Source of the DNA: Prorocentrum cordatum
Lineage: Eukaryota > Sar > Dinophyceae > Prorocentrales > Prorocentraceae
Direction of reading: 5' to 3'
Assembly: GCA_963575745.1 (NCBI GenBank)
Contig: CAUYUJ010017630.1
Coordinates: forward strand, 165,709-229,708
Length of the DNA: 64,000 nucleotides
Of this stretch, positions 32,245 through 42,855 are shown in pieces. Positions within the stretch are counted from its first letter, which is position 1. The number at the start of each line of letters is the position of its first letter. The notes under the pieces were generated by a model. That model made no database searches and was not told the origin of the DNA. It saw only the letters and a program-made list of their open reading frames with translations. Position numbers and translations under genes: made by a program.

Positions 32245-34550
32245 CGTCACGACGATCGCGGGGGGAGGAGAGCGAGTGGAAGGAGAGGGGAAGGAGCTGT
32301 CATGGGGAGAGCCGGGAGAGGGAACGGGACGAGGAGGGACGTAGACGGACGGGAGGACGGTGATGGCAGCGGGGGGTGCACGGGTGAGCGAAAGAGGAAC
32401 CGGTCCGAAATCACAAGGGCCTCCGGGGGATGCGGAGGGATCTCGCGCCGCAGGAACCACCACCGAGGACTCGACGCACCAGTACGGTGAGTGCGGATGG
32501 GGGCGCGGAGAAGAATCAGGGCGGCGCCAACGGTAAGACGAGGCCGATGTTTTGTGTGCCAGAGCCAACACAATCAGGGGCCAGGTTGGGTCCGACGAGA
32601 GAAGCAATAGACAACAGCCGCAACCAGTCCCCGGCTGCGTACAAGGACGGGCGTCCCGCGCAGATACAGTTGCAGACGCAAAAGGCGTGTAGTCATTACG
32701 GGCGCGACCACGAGGAGAAGGACCGGCGATCGGTGGGGGAGGAGAGAGGGAGCAAGGCGGAAGAATCGCTGTTGAAATCCCCGCCTCTGCCTCGAAAAGG
32801 CCAGCCAAAGGAAGCAGTTCATCCAGCACCTTCGCCTCCCCTTTGGAAGGGTCTGGGTGCTTGCGCTGGAACATCCGGTTCCACTTGCTGCGATTGTGGT
32901 CGCTTGTGAACCTGTGTTTGTACGTCTTTGAGAAACCAACTGCTCTCCGCCCCTGGCAGATGCACCCGCATGAAGAGCAGACAAAAGTCAATTGGTCCTC
33001 ATCGTGGTGGCCTCGAGGATTCGCTGCGACATGGTGGCCTCGAGGATTCGCTGCGATGGCTGAGAAAGCAGCGCCGTGGCCAGGACATGCAGCAGTCTGC
33101 GGCGGGAGCTCTGACCGGCACCTCGTGTAGCACACTCTGCATGCCCACAAGGCCGGCTTCATCTACTTCCAGTTGTGGCCCCTGGCTTGGCCAGGGACTT
33201 CTGGCTGGGGGGGCTGAGTGACAGACGAAGACGGCAATGAACCCCATTTCGGGTTGCACCTGCTGGCGCAAGCGGCGGAGGAGGGGGAATGGAGGAGGGA
33301 GGAGGGGCGGGGGAAGGATGGGGTTGTGGTGGGAGGGAACTGTTGGGGGTGACAGGAAGGCCACGAAAGCGCAGCTTGAGCCGGGACGCTAACACAGGCA
33401 ACACTTCCAGACCAGAGGGGGTCTGGGATCACTCCCCACACCGTGTGTGGTTCGCGGGCCGACCCAGTTCCCTAGGTCACAAAACACAGAGGGCCCCAGG
33501 ATGCGGGGGCAATTCAGAGACCGATGCTCCCGCACACTGAGGATGCAGCCAGGGGGGGCCACAGGCTGGCCCGGGAAGACTGTGGGATTGAACCTGCTCG
33601 CACATATCATACGCACAAGTTCTCACCGGCATCTTCTCTTGCACGGCTGGTCCCAGTTCGCGCCGGCAGCTTCTGCCGCGCGAGGGAGGTCTCCAAATCA
33701 CCCCCGGGCCGACGTTGGGCCGCAGGTAGGTGGCTGGAGCGCGGGGGACAGCTCCTGCCCCCCTCCACACAAAGCACATCGGTGGCATCGGCCACGCGGC
33801 CGGGACAGAGAGGTTAACAAAGTGCCCCCCCCCGTCCCTGGTGGAAGCCCAACAACAACAACGTGTCACACATGTGAAGAACGTGCCATGCGGCACACTG
33901 GAAGCAAACACGTTCAGGAGATCTGTGATGCAGTGCGAGCGGATACGGCCGAAATTGAATTCACACACAGTAGCAATACGGCAGGGGATGACAAGAGAAG
34001 CTTCCGTCCTGTATCCCAGTTCTCGCACGCCGCTGGGACTGCAGACAAGGGGGCCTCGCAGATGAAACGGACAACGCGGGAACCGACCGAACTCAAGTCC
34101 AGAGGTGCCTTTTGTCCTGTTTCCCAGTTCCCCAATCCGCCACGCACATGAAACGGACTGCGGGAACCGACCGAACTCTCAAGTTTGCAAGCCCCCTGTC
34201 TCACCCGCACGCGTGGCATCCCATTCCTTATGGCGCGTGTGCTCGGCAGAAGCAACACGTGCGTAAGATAATGCGGATTATGGCCATTGGGAGTGTGCAG
34301 TCGTGCGCCACTATGCTCGGTGTGCTGGCCGTGGTGGGTGCGCGGGGGCGGCATCGTATTCCGCGGGTGTGTGTGTGTGTGCCCAATCGCGAACTCACAC
34401 CAGCACGCGTACATATGCATGTGTGTGGGCAATAAAAAAGGGAGCTCGCGGGCAGAACACGCATACCGCGCGCCCTTGCCGGGTGCGCGTGCACATCATG
34501 TTCACCGGACACACATGTCGAACGCACGTACTGAGCAACCGCGCCTCTCA
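32245..34550. other. Unique sequence with small duplications, no gene called
   Basis: GC-moderate sequence with many overlapping frames, the longest being 354 codons on the minus strand (32,098-33,162), and no recognised domain. A 26-bp unit with GGCCTCGAGGATTCGCTGCG is tandemly duplicated near 33,009-33,056. A ~75-bp duplication with GGAACCGACCGAACTC and TTTCCCAGTTC occurs near 34,020-34,185. TG-rich stretches lie near 34,367-34,430. Confidence 0.4.
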
Positions 34551-34553
34551 TTA

Positions 34554-35425
34554 CAGCACCAGAAAGGAGGCTAGGGGAGCTCATTCGGGCCAAGGGGACA
34601 GCCCGAGCAGCCCCGCGAAGCGGTAAGGCCCCTGTGTGGGGGGGTGTCTTCGGGCTAAGCCCGTGCACTCCCCTTTGAACTGGCGCCCTGGTGGCGCATC
34701 ACAGCACCAGAGAGGAAGCTAGGGGAGCTTCTTCGGGCCAAGGGGAAAGTCCAGGCAGCCCCGCGGGGCGGTGGGGCCCCATTGGGCGGGTGCCTTCGGG
34801 CCAAGCCCGAACAACGCCCCATGGCTTTGGCGCCCTGGCCTTTGCTTTGGCGCCCTGGTGGCGCACCGATAGCGCCAGAAAGGAGGTTAGGGGAGCTTAT
34901 TCGGGCTAAGTGGACAGCCCGAACAGCCCCGCGGGGCGGTGAAGCCCCATTTGGGGGGTGCCGCCGGGCCAAGCCCGAGCAACGCCCCCTTGCTTTGGCG
35001 CCCTGGTGGCGCACCGCAGCACCAAGGAGGAGGTTTGCGGAGCTTATTCGCGCCAAGGGGACAGCCCGAACAGCCCCGCGGGGGGGCGGTGAAGCCCCAT
35101 TTGGGGGGTGCCGTCGGGCCAAGCCCGAGCAACGCCCCCTTGCTTTGGCGCCCCAGTGGCGCACCACAGCACCAGAAAAGGAGGTTAGGGGAGCTTATTC
35201 GGGCCAAGGGGACAGCCCGAACAGCCCCGCGGGGTGGTAAAGCCCCATTTGGGGGGTGCCGTCGGGCCAAGCCCGAGCAACGCCCCCTTGCTTTGGCGCC
35301 CTGGTGGCGCACCATGGCACCAGAGAGGAGGTTAGGGGAGCTTATTCGGGCTAAGGGGAAAGCCCGAACAGCCCCGCGGGGCGGTAAGGCCCCATTTGGG
35401 GCGTCCTTCCGGCCGAACAGGGAGA
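34554..35425 (+). repeat. ~150-160-bp tandem array, six copies
   Basis: Each unit carries AGCACCAGAAAGGAGGTTAG, GGAGCTTATTCGGGCCAAGG, ACAGCCCGAACAGCCCCGCG and CTTTGGCGCCCTGGTGGCGC. Units begin near 34,554, 34,703, 34,865, 35,018, 35,168 and 35,317. The second unit contains a partial internal duplication of the CTTTGGCGCCCTGG segment. It is open in several frames, but I treat it as non-coding. Confidence 0.92.
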
Positions 35426-35799
35426 CCGGGATCGCTCCGAGATCCCTGGCGCGGAGGAAGGCCCATCTTGGGGGGTTCCTTCGGGCCGAACCCGAACACC
35501 CCCCCCCCCTGGCTTGGGGTGCCCCGGTGGGGCTCCCAGCAACAGCCCAGGTAAAAGCAATTCCACGCTTCTCTGTTGAAAGCCTGCCCGCTTTCCTGGC
35601 GGCCGGCGGGTCGCATCTCTTTGCGGAACGGCCTTGTTGTGCTGGTATCGCCCAGGCACCCTGACCCGCGGGGCGTTTGTGAGGGTTCTCGTCGGAAGTG
35701 TGAAATGTTCGCTTCCTTTCCAGCGCCCCGTGCGTCCCTCACAAACAACAGCCGCGCAGGCTACGGGTTGCCATCGGCACGGGGACGAGGAGGACGATG

Positions 35800-36745
35800 C
35801 GGAGGACGAGGAGGAGGAGGAGGCGGAGGAGGAGGAGATGTAGGAGGAGGGGGAGAAGGATGAGGAGGAGGAGGAGGGCAGGGAGGAGGAGGAGGAGGAG
35901 GAGGAGGAGAGGAGGAGGAGGAGGAGGAGGAGGAGGAGGAGGAGGAGGAGGAGGAGGAGGAGGAGGAGGAGGAGGAGGAGGAGGGCGGAGGCGGCGGCGG
36001 AGGAGGAGGACGAGGAGGGGAAGGAAGACGACGAGGTGGACGACGAGGAGGAGAAGGATGAGGAGGAAGAAGAGGAGGAGGAGGAGGAGGAGAGGAGGAG
36101 GAGGAGGGGGAGGAGAGGAGGAGGAGGAGGGAGGAGGAGGAGGAGGAGGAGGAGGAGGAGAGGGAGAAAGAGGAGGAGGAGGAGGAGGAGGAGGAGGGAG
36201 GAGGAGGAGAGGAGGAGGAGGACGAGAGGGAGGAGGAGGAGGAGGAGGAGGACGAGGAGGAGAGGACGAGGAGGAGGACAAGAGGACGAGGACGAGGAGG
36301 AGGAGGAGGAGGAGGAGGAGGTGAACAGGAGGAGAGGAGAGGAGGCAGGCGGAGGAGGAGGAGGGAGGAGGAGGCCGAGGAGTAGGAGGAATAGGCGGCG
36401 GAGGTGGAGGTAGGATGAGTAGGAGGAGGCGGAGGAGGTGGAGGACGACGGTGACGAGGAGGAGGACGAGGACGAGGACGAGGGCGAGGACGAGGAGGAG
36501 GAGGAGGAGGACGAGGAGGAGGAGGAGGCGGAGGCGGAGGCGGAGGAGGAGGAGGAGGAGGAGGAGGAGGAGGAGGAGGAGGAGGAGGAGGAGGAGACGG
36601 CGGAGGAGGAGGAGGCGGTGGAGGAGGAGGAGGAGGAGGAGGAGGAGGAGGAGGACGAGGAGGAGGAGGAGGAGGATGTCCAGGAGGTCCAGGAGGTCCA
36701 GGAGGCCCAGGAGGTCCGAGAGGTCTAGGAGGAGGAGGAATGTAG
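35800..36745 (+). repeat. (GGA)n purine-rich tract, ~940 bp
   Basis: GGAGGA/GGACGA repeats with almost no pyrimidine runs on the plus strand. It generates poly-Glu, poly-Arg and poly-Gly frames on plus and poly-Leu, poly-Pro and poly-Ser frames of up to 485 codons on minus. Ends with CCAGGAGGTCCAGGAGG repeats near 36,680-36,715. Confidence 0.95.
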
Positions 36746-36929
36746 AGGAGGAGGTCCTTCTCATCCCCTCCCTCCTCGTCCTGGAACTCCTTAGCGAGCG
36801 AAGAACGGTATAATAGACACTTTTCCGCCGTCGGGGGCGGCTGGAAAGTTGATACCCCTGCGTGGCACCGTAGGGATATAATTTTTGCCGCCGCCCAGGG
36901 TGTAAGCGTCCCCGACGGCGAAAAAGTTT

Positions 36930-38711
36930 GTTCCCGACCATCCTGTGGTGTTGGGTCCTCGTTTTGAAGAGACGGTCCCCGCGTTCCTTCCTCCTTCCTT
37001 CCTCCTCCCCCCTCCTCTCGTCTCATCATCAGCATCATCCTCCGCATCATCGTCATCATCGTCATCATCACCATTATCGCCATCATCATCGCCTTTATCG
37101 TCACCATCATCGACACCCATTTCGGCACATCGCTCACACGTTTCGTGGACCCATTTGGAGCTCCGCAGAAGGCCAGATTGCCACCGTCCACAAGCGTCCC
37201 CCACACCCATTCTGGCACACCCCTCGTGGCCCCTTAGGGAGCTCCACCGACGTCCGCAGTGGCACCGCCCGCATGCGTCTCCCAAACTCACTTCAGCACC
37301 CCCCAGTGCCGCCGTCCGCATGCGTCCAACACATCCATTTCGGCACACCCCTCACACGCTTCGTGGCTCCATAGAGAGCTCCACCGAAGGCCCCAATGCC
37401 ACCGTCCACCTGCGTCCCCCCCCCACACACCCATGTCGACACGCCCCTCACACATTCCGTGTCCCCATGGCGAGTTCCACCGAAGGCCCCAGCGCCACCG
37501 TCCACATGCGTCCGCCGCGTCAGTTTCGGCACACCCCTCACAGTTTTCGTGGACCCATAGGGATTTCCACCGAAGGCCCCAGTGCCACTGTCCACATGCG
37601 TCCGCCGCAACCATTTTGGCACACCCCTCACAGGGTTCGTGGCCCTATAGGGAGCTCCACCGAAGGCCCCAGTGTCGTCTCCCACACCGATTTCGGTACA
37701 CCTCTCACACGTTTCATGGCCCCAGAAGGAGCTCCACAGAAGGGCCCCAGTGCCACCGTCCGCATGCGTCCCCCGCACCCATTTCGGCATGCCTCTCACG
37801 CGTTTCGTGGCCCCATAGGGAGCTCCACCGAAGGCCCCAGCGCCACCGTCCACATGCGTCCCCGCACCCATGTCGGCACCCCCTCACACGTTTCGTGGCC
37901 CTTTTGGGAGCTTCACCGACGGCCCCAGTGCCACCGTCCACACGCGTCCCCCGCACCCACTTCGGCACACCCCTCACACGCTTCGTGGCTCCATAGGGAG
38001 CTCCACCGAAGGCCCCAATGCCACCGTCCACATGCGCCCCCCCCACACACTCATGTCGGCACACACCTCACACGATTTCGTGGCTCCATAGGAAGCTTCA
38101 CCGAAGGCCCCGGTGCCACCGTCCACATGCGTCCCCGCACGCACAAATCCCGGCACACTCCTCACACGCTTCGTGGCCCCATAGGAAGCTCCACCAAAGG
38201 CCACAATGCCACCGTCCAAATGCGCCCCCCGCACCCACTTCGGCACACCCCTCACACGTTTCGTGGCTCCATAGGGAGCTCCACCGAAGGCAACAGCGCC
38301 ACCGTCCACCAGCGTCCGCCGCACCAATTTCGGCACACCCCTCACAGTTTTCGTGGCCCCATAGGGAGCTCCACCACCGAAGGGCCCGAGTGCCACAGTC
38401 CACTTGCGTCTCCCAAACACCCATTTCGGTACGCCCATCACACGTTTCGTGACCCCATCGGGAGCTCCACCGAAGGCTTCAGTGCCACCGCCCGCATGCG
38501 TCCCCCATGTCAATTTCGGCACCACCCAGTACAGCGTTTCGTGGCCCCATAGGGAGCTCCACCGAAGGCCCCGGTGCCACCGTCCACATGAGTTTCCGCA
38601 CCCATTTCGGCACACCCCTCACTGGGTTCGTGGCCCCATAGGTAGCGCCACCGAAGAAGATCTTCACACTTGCGGTACTCACAACTGCATATGGTTGGGT
38701 CCTTCGCCAGG
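36930..38711 (+). repeat. Modular head-satellite-tail element E3 (complete)
   Basis: The head is GTTCCCGACCATCCTGTGGT then GTTGGGTCCTCGTTTTGAAG (36,930-36,970). A CCT-rich tract and CATCAT run extend to about 37,110. Then follow about 16-17 units of a ~90-bp satellite (TTTCGTGGCCCCATAGGGAG, CTCCACCGAAGGCCCCAGTG, CCACCGTCCACATGCGTCCC). The tail ends ATGGTTGGGTCCTTCGCCAG (38,651-38,711). Head and tail both contain TTGGGTCCT. This is one of two apparently complete copies. No convincing coding capacity. Confidence 0.9.
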
Positions 38712-38714
38712 CTA

Positions 38715-39120
38715 ATTCGATACCATCCATCGCCCCCTAACTCCCTCCTCCTCCTCTTCCTCCTCCTCCTCCTCCTCCCCATTCCCCCCTCCCCGCTTGG
38801 ATGGCTGGGCCCTGTCAAAGACTCGGGGACAGCGGGGGCGCCTCCCGTCGCTTGGGGGCCGACGGGGCGATCCGTACCGACAGATGGGCGGGGTGTGTGG
38901 ATGCACGGGCGGCCATCCCCAGGACTGGCGGATGACTGGGCCCCTCCTCCTCGTCCTCTACTCTTCCTCCTCCTCCTCCTCGTCCTGCTCCCCATCATCC
39001 CCCTCCCCCTGTCCCTGCCGCTGCCCCTGCCGCTGCCCCCTGCTGCTGCCCCCGCTGCTGCCCTTGCTGCTGCCCCTGCTGCTTCCCTCCTCCTTCCCCG
39101 CCTCGTCCCTTCCTTGGCGG
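38715..39120. other. Low-complexity CT/CTG-rich sequence
   Basis: Contains (CCT)n near 38,752-38,782 and CTGCCGCTGCCC repeats near 39,005-39,090. No gene supported. Confidence 0.5.
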
Positions 39121-39141
39121 CGAGCGAGGGGGGGGTAAGTG

Positions 39142-39275
39142 AGAAGGAGAGGGCCTTCTCAGAAGGCGGCGGGGCTTCTCGCAAGCTCTCGCGCCTTCTG
39201 GGCGGCTGCCTGCGTCTTCCTGGAAGGCTAAGCAAACTTTTCAGAATGCCAGGGGACTTCCGAGCCCTCTGAGAA
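39142..39275 (+). repeat. Dispersed repeat B, copy 2
   Basis: Partner of 272-392. Carries CCTTCTCAGAAGGCGGCGGG and ends CCAGGGGACTTCCGAGCCCT. Confidence 0.5.
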
Positions 39276-39519
39276 GGCCCGCCCTTCTCACTTCCCCCCT
39301 GGCTCGCCGACGACTTCCCTGGGGAGCCCAGTCGCTCTGTTTTTTTTTCCCAGCTCCCCGCTGGGGTCGCAGGACGGCGAGGTTTCTCTTTTGGCTGTGA
39401 TGGCGCCGAGGGCGATTGTGTTCGGTCGTGTTGCTTGCCTCTGGTGGCGCCCCGGGTTCCTCTCCTTTCTTCATCCCCCCCCCTCCTCCTCTCTCCTCCC
39501 GTCACCCCCCTCATTTTTG

Positions 39520-40527
39520 GCCCCATAGGGAGCTCCACCAAAGGCCCCAGTGCTACCGCCCGCATGCGTCATCCCGACCCAGCACAGCGTTTCGTGGCCC
39601 ATACATAGGGAGCTCCACCGAAGTCCGCAGTGGCATCTCCCGCATGCGTCACCCCCGCCCAGTGCAGCTTTTCGTGGCCTCATAGGGAGCTCCACCGAAG
39701 GGCCCCAGTGGCACCGCCCGCATGCGTCACCCCCACCCAGCACAGCGTTTCGTGGCCCCATATGGAGCTCCATGGAAGGCACCAGTGGCACCGCCCGCAT
39801 GCGTCACCACCCACCCAGCACAGCGCTTCGCGGCCCCATATGGAGCTCCACGGAAGGCCCCAGCGGCACCGCCCGCATGCGTTACCCCCCACCCGGTACA
39901 GCGCTTCGTGGCCCCATAGGGAGCCCCACCGAAGTCCCCAGTGGCAACAACCACATGCGCCACACCCGCCCAGTGCAGCGTTTCGTGGCCCCATAGCGAG
40001 CTCAACCGAAGGCCACAGTGGCACCTCCCGCATGCGCCCCACCCACACAGTACAACGTTTCGTGGCCCCACTGAGAGCTCCACCGAAGGGCCCAGTGGAT
40101 GCACTCGCGTGTGGTTCCCCCGCCCAGTGCAGCGTTACGTGTCCCCAGAGGGAGCTCCATTGAAGGCCCCAGTGGTGGTGTTCGCATGCGTTCCACCCGC
40201 CCAGCACAGCGCTACGTGGCCTCCTGGGGAGCTGCACCGAACGCCCCGGTGGCTGTACTCGCATGCGTTTCCCCACACCCATTGCACCGCTTCGTGGCCC
40301 CACAGGGAGCTCCACCGAAGGCCCCAGTGGCGGCTCCGCCCCACTGCGGCGCACCCCTCACACTTTTCGCGGCCCCGTAGTGCGTTCCGCCTACAGCTCC
40401 AGTGGCAACGCCCACATGGCGGCCCAGCCCCACATCGGCACACCCATGGCCCCATGAGGAGATCACCCGAAGGCGATACCTGCAACGAGGGTATTCACAA
40501 CTGCATATGACTGGGTCCTTCGCCAGG
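39520..40527 (+). repeat. Modular satellite-tail element E4 (head missing)
   Basis: About 11 units of a ~78-bp satellite (GGCCCCATAGGGAGCTCCAC; ACCGCCCGCATGCGTCAC), then a degenerate end. The tail contains TATTCACAACTGCATATGAC and TGGGTCCTTCGCCAGG, ending at 40,527. A CCT tract precedes it, but the head motif is absent. Confidence 0.85.
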
Positions 40528-40529
40528 AT

Positions 40530-40915
40530 AACTTGTTGTTGCTCGTGTGTGGTCTCCGGTGCCCCGTCGGTGACTGCGTTTCGACTGAATGCGGCACCCA
40601 CAGCTGCTGCCGCCCACTTGCTCATCATTTCCGTGGAAAGCCGAACCGAACCGAACCTCCCCCATTCTCCTCTTTTCGTTGCCCAGTTACAGGAACCTGG
40701 CCATGATACTACGCTCGCATCTGCAATCGCGCGCAGTATAGTGGACGGTCTTCAGGGAAAGCTCGCGAGACTGAGATGTTCAACAATATATTAATAGATA
40801 AATTTATAAGTTAGTTAGTTAAGCAATCAATTCAATAGTTATGTAGAGCATATACGCTCCCCCCCGGGGAGCGTCCCCCACCTCCGTGACATCTGGGGGG
40901 AATTCCCGGTACCGC
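40530..40915. other. Unique intergenic sequence
   Basis: Mixed-composition unique sequence with an AT-rich end near 40,780-40,850. Nothing recognised. Confidence 0.4.
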
Positions 40916-41142
40916 GCCCCTGGGCCTCCCAGGGAGGCCCCAAAACAGCCCAAGACGCTCCCAAGGAGCCCCCAGAACGGGAAAGGACTGCCCAAGACGC
41001 TCCCAAGCAGCCCAATACAGACCTCCGACGGCTCTCCAGGCTCCCAGGAGGCTTCCAAGAGGCCCACAAAGAGCTCCGAGTGGCGTCCTGGGAGCGCCCG
41101 AAGAGGCCAATCTCGTGATTTTCGTGTGTGTGTGTATGTGTG

Positions 41143-41198
<56 letters not shown>

Positions 41199-41208
41199 TG
41201 TGTGTGTG

Positions 41209-41243
<35 letters not shown>

Positions 41244-41590
41244 GTGTTTGGGGAAGCCTTCTCACGTTTTCGAGCTTCCAACGCTCGAAGACGGCTGAAA
41301 AAGGCACCCAAGGCCGCTCCAAGACCGCCCAAGAGCCCCCAAGACGGCTCCAAGACGGGCCAAGCAGACCCCAAGACGGCCCAAGAGCGCCCCAAGGCAG
41401 CCCAAGAGATCCCCAAGATGGCCGGGGAAGCCGCCCAATAGGGGGAACGCAAATCGACAATCCCAGCTTTCCGCTCCAAGAGGCCCCCAGGAGGCCCCAA
41501 GAGTCCCCCAAAGAGCCTGACGAGGCCCCGAAGAGGCCCAATAGTAGCCCCAAGAGGCCCCGAAACAGCCCCCCAGCGGCTTCCAACTTG
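40915..41590 (+). repeat. CAAGAGGCC-family block 3
   Basis: CCAAGACGGCCC/CCAAGAGGCCCC repeat interrupted by a TG/TGCG tract (41,124-41,250). The island CGAGCTTCCAACGCTCGAAG (near 41,269) recurs in blocks at 47.7 kb and 49.35 kb. Confidence 0.85.
41124..41250 (+). repeat. (TG)n/(TGCG)n microsatellite
   Basis: TG dinucleotides flank a TGCG tetranucleotide core (41,155-41,200). Alternating purine-pyrimidine sequence with Z-DNA potential. Confidence 0.95.
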
Positions 41591-41631
41591 CCACCCAAGA
41601 TTTCCCTGCACGCCTCTTAGCCCCCCCCTCG

Positions 41632-42150
41632 GTTCCTGCGTACTACACGTTTGGAGGCTCCACTTGAAACAATAGGGAATCCAGTGATTCTGTTTTTGTT
41701 CAAGTTCATCCCGAGCCCCATCAAGAGTCCGTGGTCACAATGCAAAGACTTTTCGGGAATGCTGCTGAACTCTCTGACGCTGTCTTGGCACTCTCTTGGT
41801 TCGTCTTCGTGTCCTCATGGCTGCCCCTGAAAAACATTGAAACTCCAACTCCCACGAGTTCACCTGTCCAGCCTAGCTAGACCGTCAGCGCGCGCGCGCC
41901 AAGAAAGAGACAACAGAGGGGACCTCCCAACGCCTTACGAGCGCTTTGCCCGAAGGTGGCACCGAGGTTCTGCTAGAGGTTCTCGAGGCGCCACCCAGAA
42001 GCATGCGGAGATTCCCGGGAGGCTCCCAGGAGGCACTCAGAGTTCCCCAAGAGGCCCCGAAAGACTTCCAAGACGCCGCCAAAAAAGGCCCCAAGTGCCA
42101 TCCCGACAGGCCAGACCCTGGTCCCACAGCCCAGGCATGGCAATTTGAAA
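41632..42150 (+). repeat. Dispersed repeat D, copy 1 (with hairpin remnant)
   Basis: Homologous over about 500 bp with 49,694-50,237. Shared are TCCTGCGYACTACA, CCCCGAGCCCCATCAAGA, CTGACGCTGTCT, TCGTCTTCGTGTCCTC, CAGCCTAGCTAGA, AGAGGGGACC, CCCAGGAGGCAC and the final GGCAATTTGAA. It includes a CTAGCTAGAC-CAGCGCGCGCGCGCC remnant of the hairpin family near 41,874. Homology with copy 2 stops where modular element E5 begins. Confidence 0.85.
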
Positions 42151-42156
42151 CATTAT

Positions 42157-42833
42157 CCTGGCGAAGGACCCAACCATATGAAGTTGTGGGTACCGCAATT
42201 GTGAATATCTTCTTCGGTGAAGCTCCCTATGGGGCCACGAAGCGCTGCGCTGGGCGGGGGGGAACGCATGCGGGCGGTAGCACTGGGGCCGTCGGTGAAG
42301 CTCCCTGTGAGGCCACGAAACGCTGCACTTGGTGGGTGCAAATACCAAACTAGGCGTGTGGGACGCATGAGGGCGGTCCCATTGGGGGCTTCGGTGGAGC
42401 TCCCTATGGATGGGGCCGCGAAGCGTTGTAAAGGGTGGGTGGAAATGCCAAAGTGGGTGTGGGGGACGCATGCGGGCGGCCCCACTTGGGGCTTCGGCGG
42501 GGCTCCCTATGGGGCCACGAAGCGCTGTACTGGGTCTGTGAAAATGCCAAATTGGGCATGGTGGACGCATGTGGGCGGTCCCACTCGAGGCTTCGGTGGA
42601 GCTCCCTGTGGGGGACGCATGCGGGCGGTCCCACTGGGGGCTTCGGTGGAGCTCCCTATGGGGCCACGAAGCGCTGTACTGGGCGGGTGAAAATGCCAAA
42701 TTGGGCATGGTGGACGCATGCGGGCGGTCCCATTGGGGGGGCTTCGGTGGAGCTCCCTGTTGGGCCACGGGGCGCTGTACTGGGCGGGCGACAATGCCAA
42801 ATCGGATGCGGGGGACGCCCACTGGGGGCTTCT
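42157..42833 (-). repeat. Modular satellite-tail element E5 (reverse; ends at SL relic)
   Basis: The inverted tail (CCTGGCGAAGGACCCAACCA) starts at 42,157. It is followed by GAATATCTTCTTCGGTG and six to seven units of ~78-99-bp satellite (ACGCATGCGGGCGGTCCCAC, GGAGCTCCCTATGGGGCCAC, GAAGCGCTGTACTGGG). The array stops within a unit at 42,833, directly before the spliced-leader sequence. No head is present. Confidence 0.88.
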
Positions 42834-42855
42834 TCCGTAGCCATTTTGGCTCAAG
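42834..42855 (+). other. Genomic relic of the dinoflagellate spliced leader (DinoSL)
   Basis: All 22 positions match the canonical DinoSL with T as the first base (blocks TCCGTAGCC, ATTTTGG and CTCAAG). DinoSL is normally added to mRNA 5' ends by trans-splicing. A copy fixed in genomic DNA directly upstream of a gene is the accepted sign that a mature mRNA was reverse-transcribed and reinserted. I see no SL RNA gene hallmarks here: no GT donor follows, the next bases being CCTGCC. A relic is therefore the better call. Confidence 0.93.

Noticed and set aside
32098-33162. 354-codon minus ORF
   Set aside because: Composition shifts along its length, other frames are equally open, and no motif is recognised.
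35761-37218. 485-codon minus-strand ORF rich in Pro, Ser and Leu
   Set aside because: It lies on the complement of a GGA tract; the composition and open frame follow from the trinucleotide repeat.
36945-38552. 535-codon ORF through the ~90-bp satellite
   Set aside because: 90 is a multiple of three, so frames stay open. Other arrays with unit lengths of 98-99 bp give different peptides from the same core, which argues against coding.
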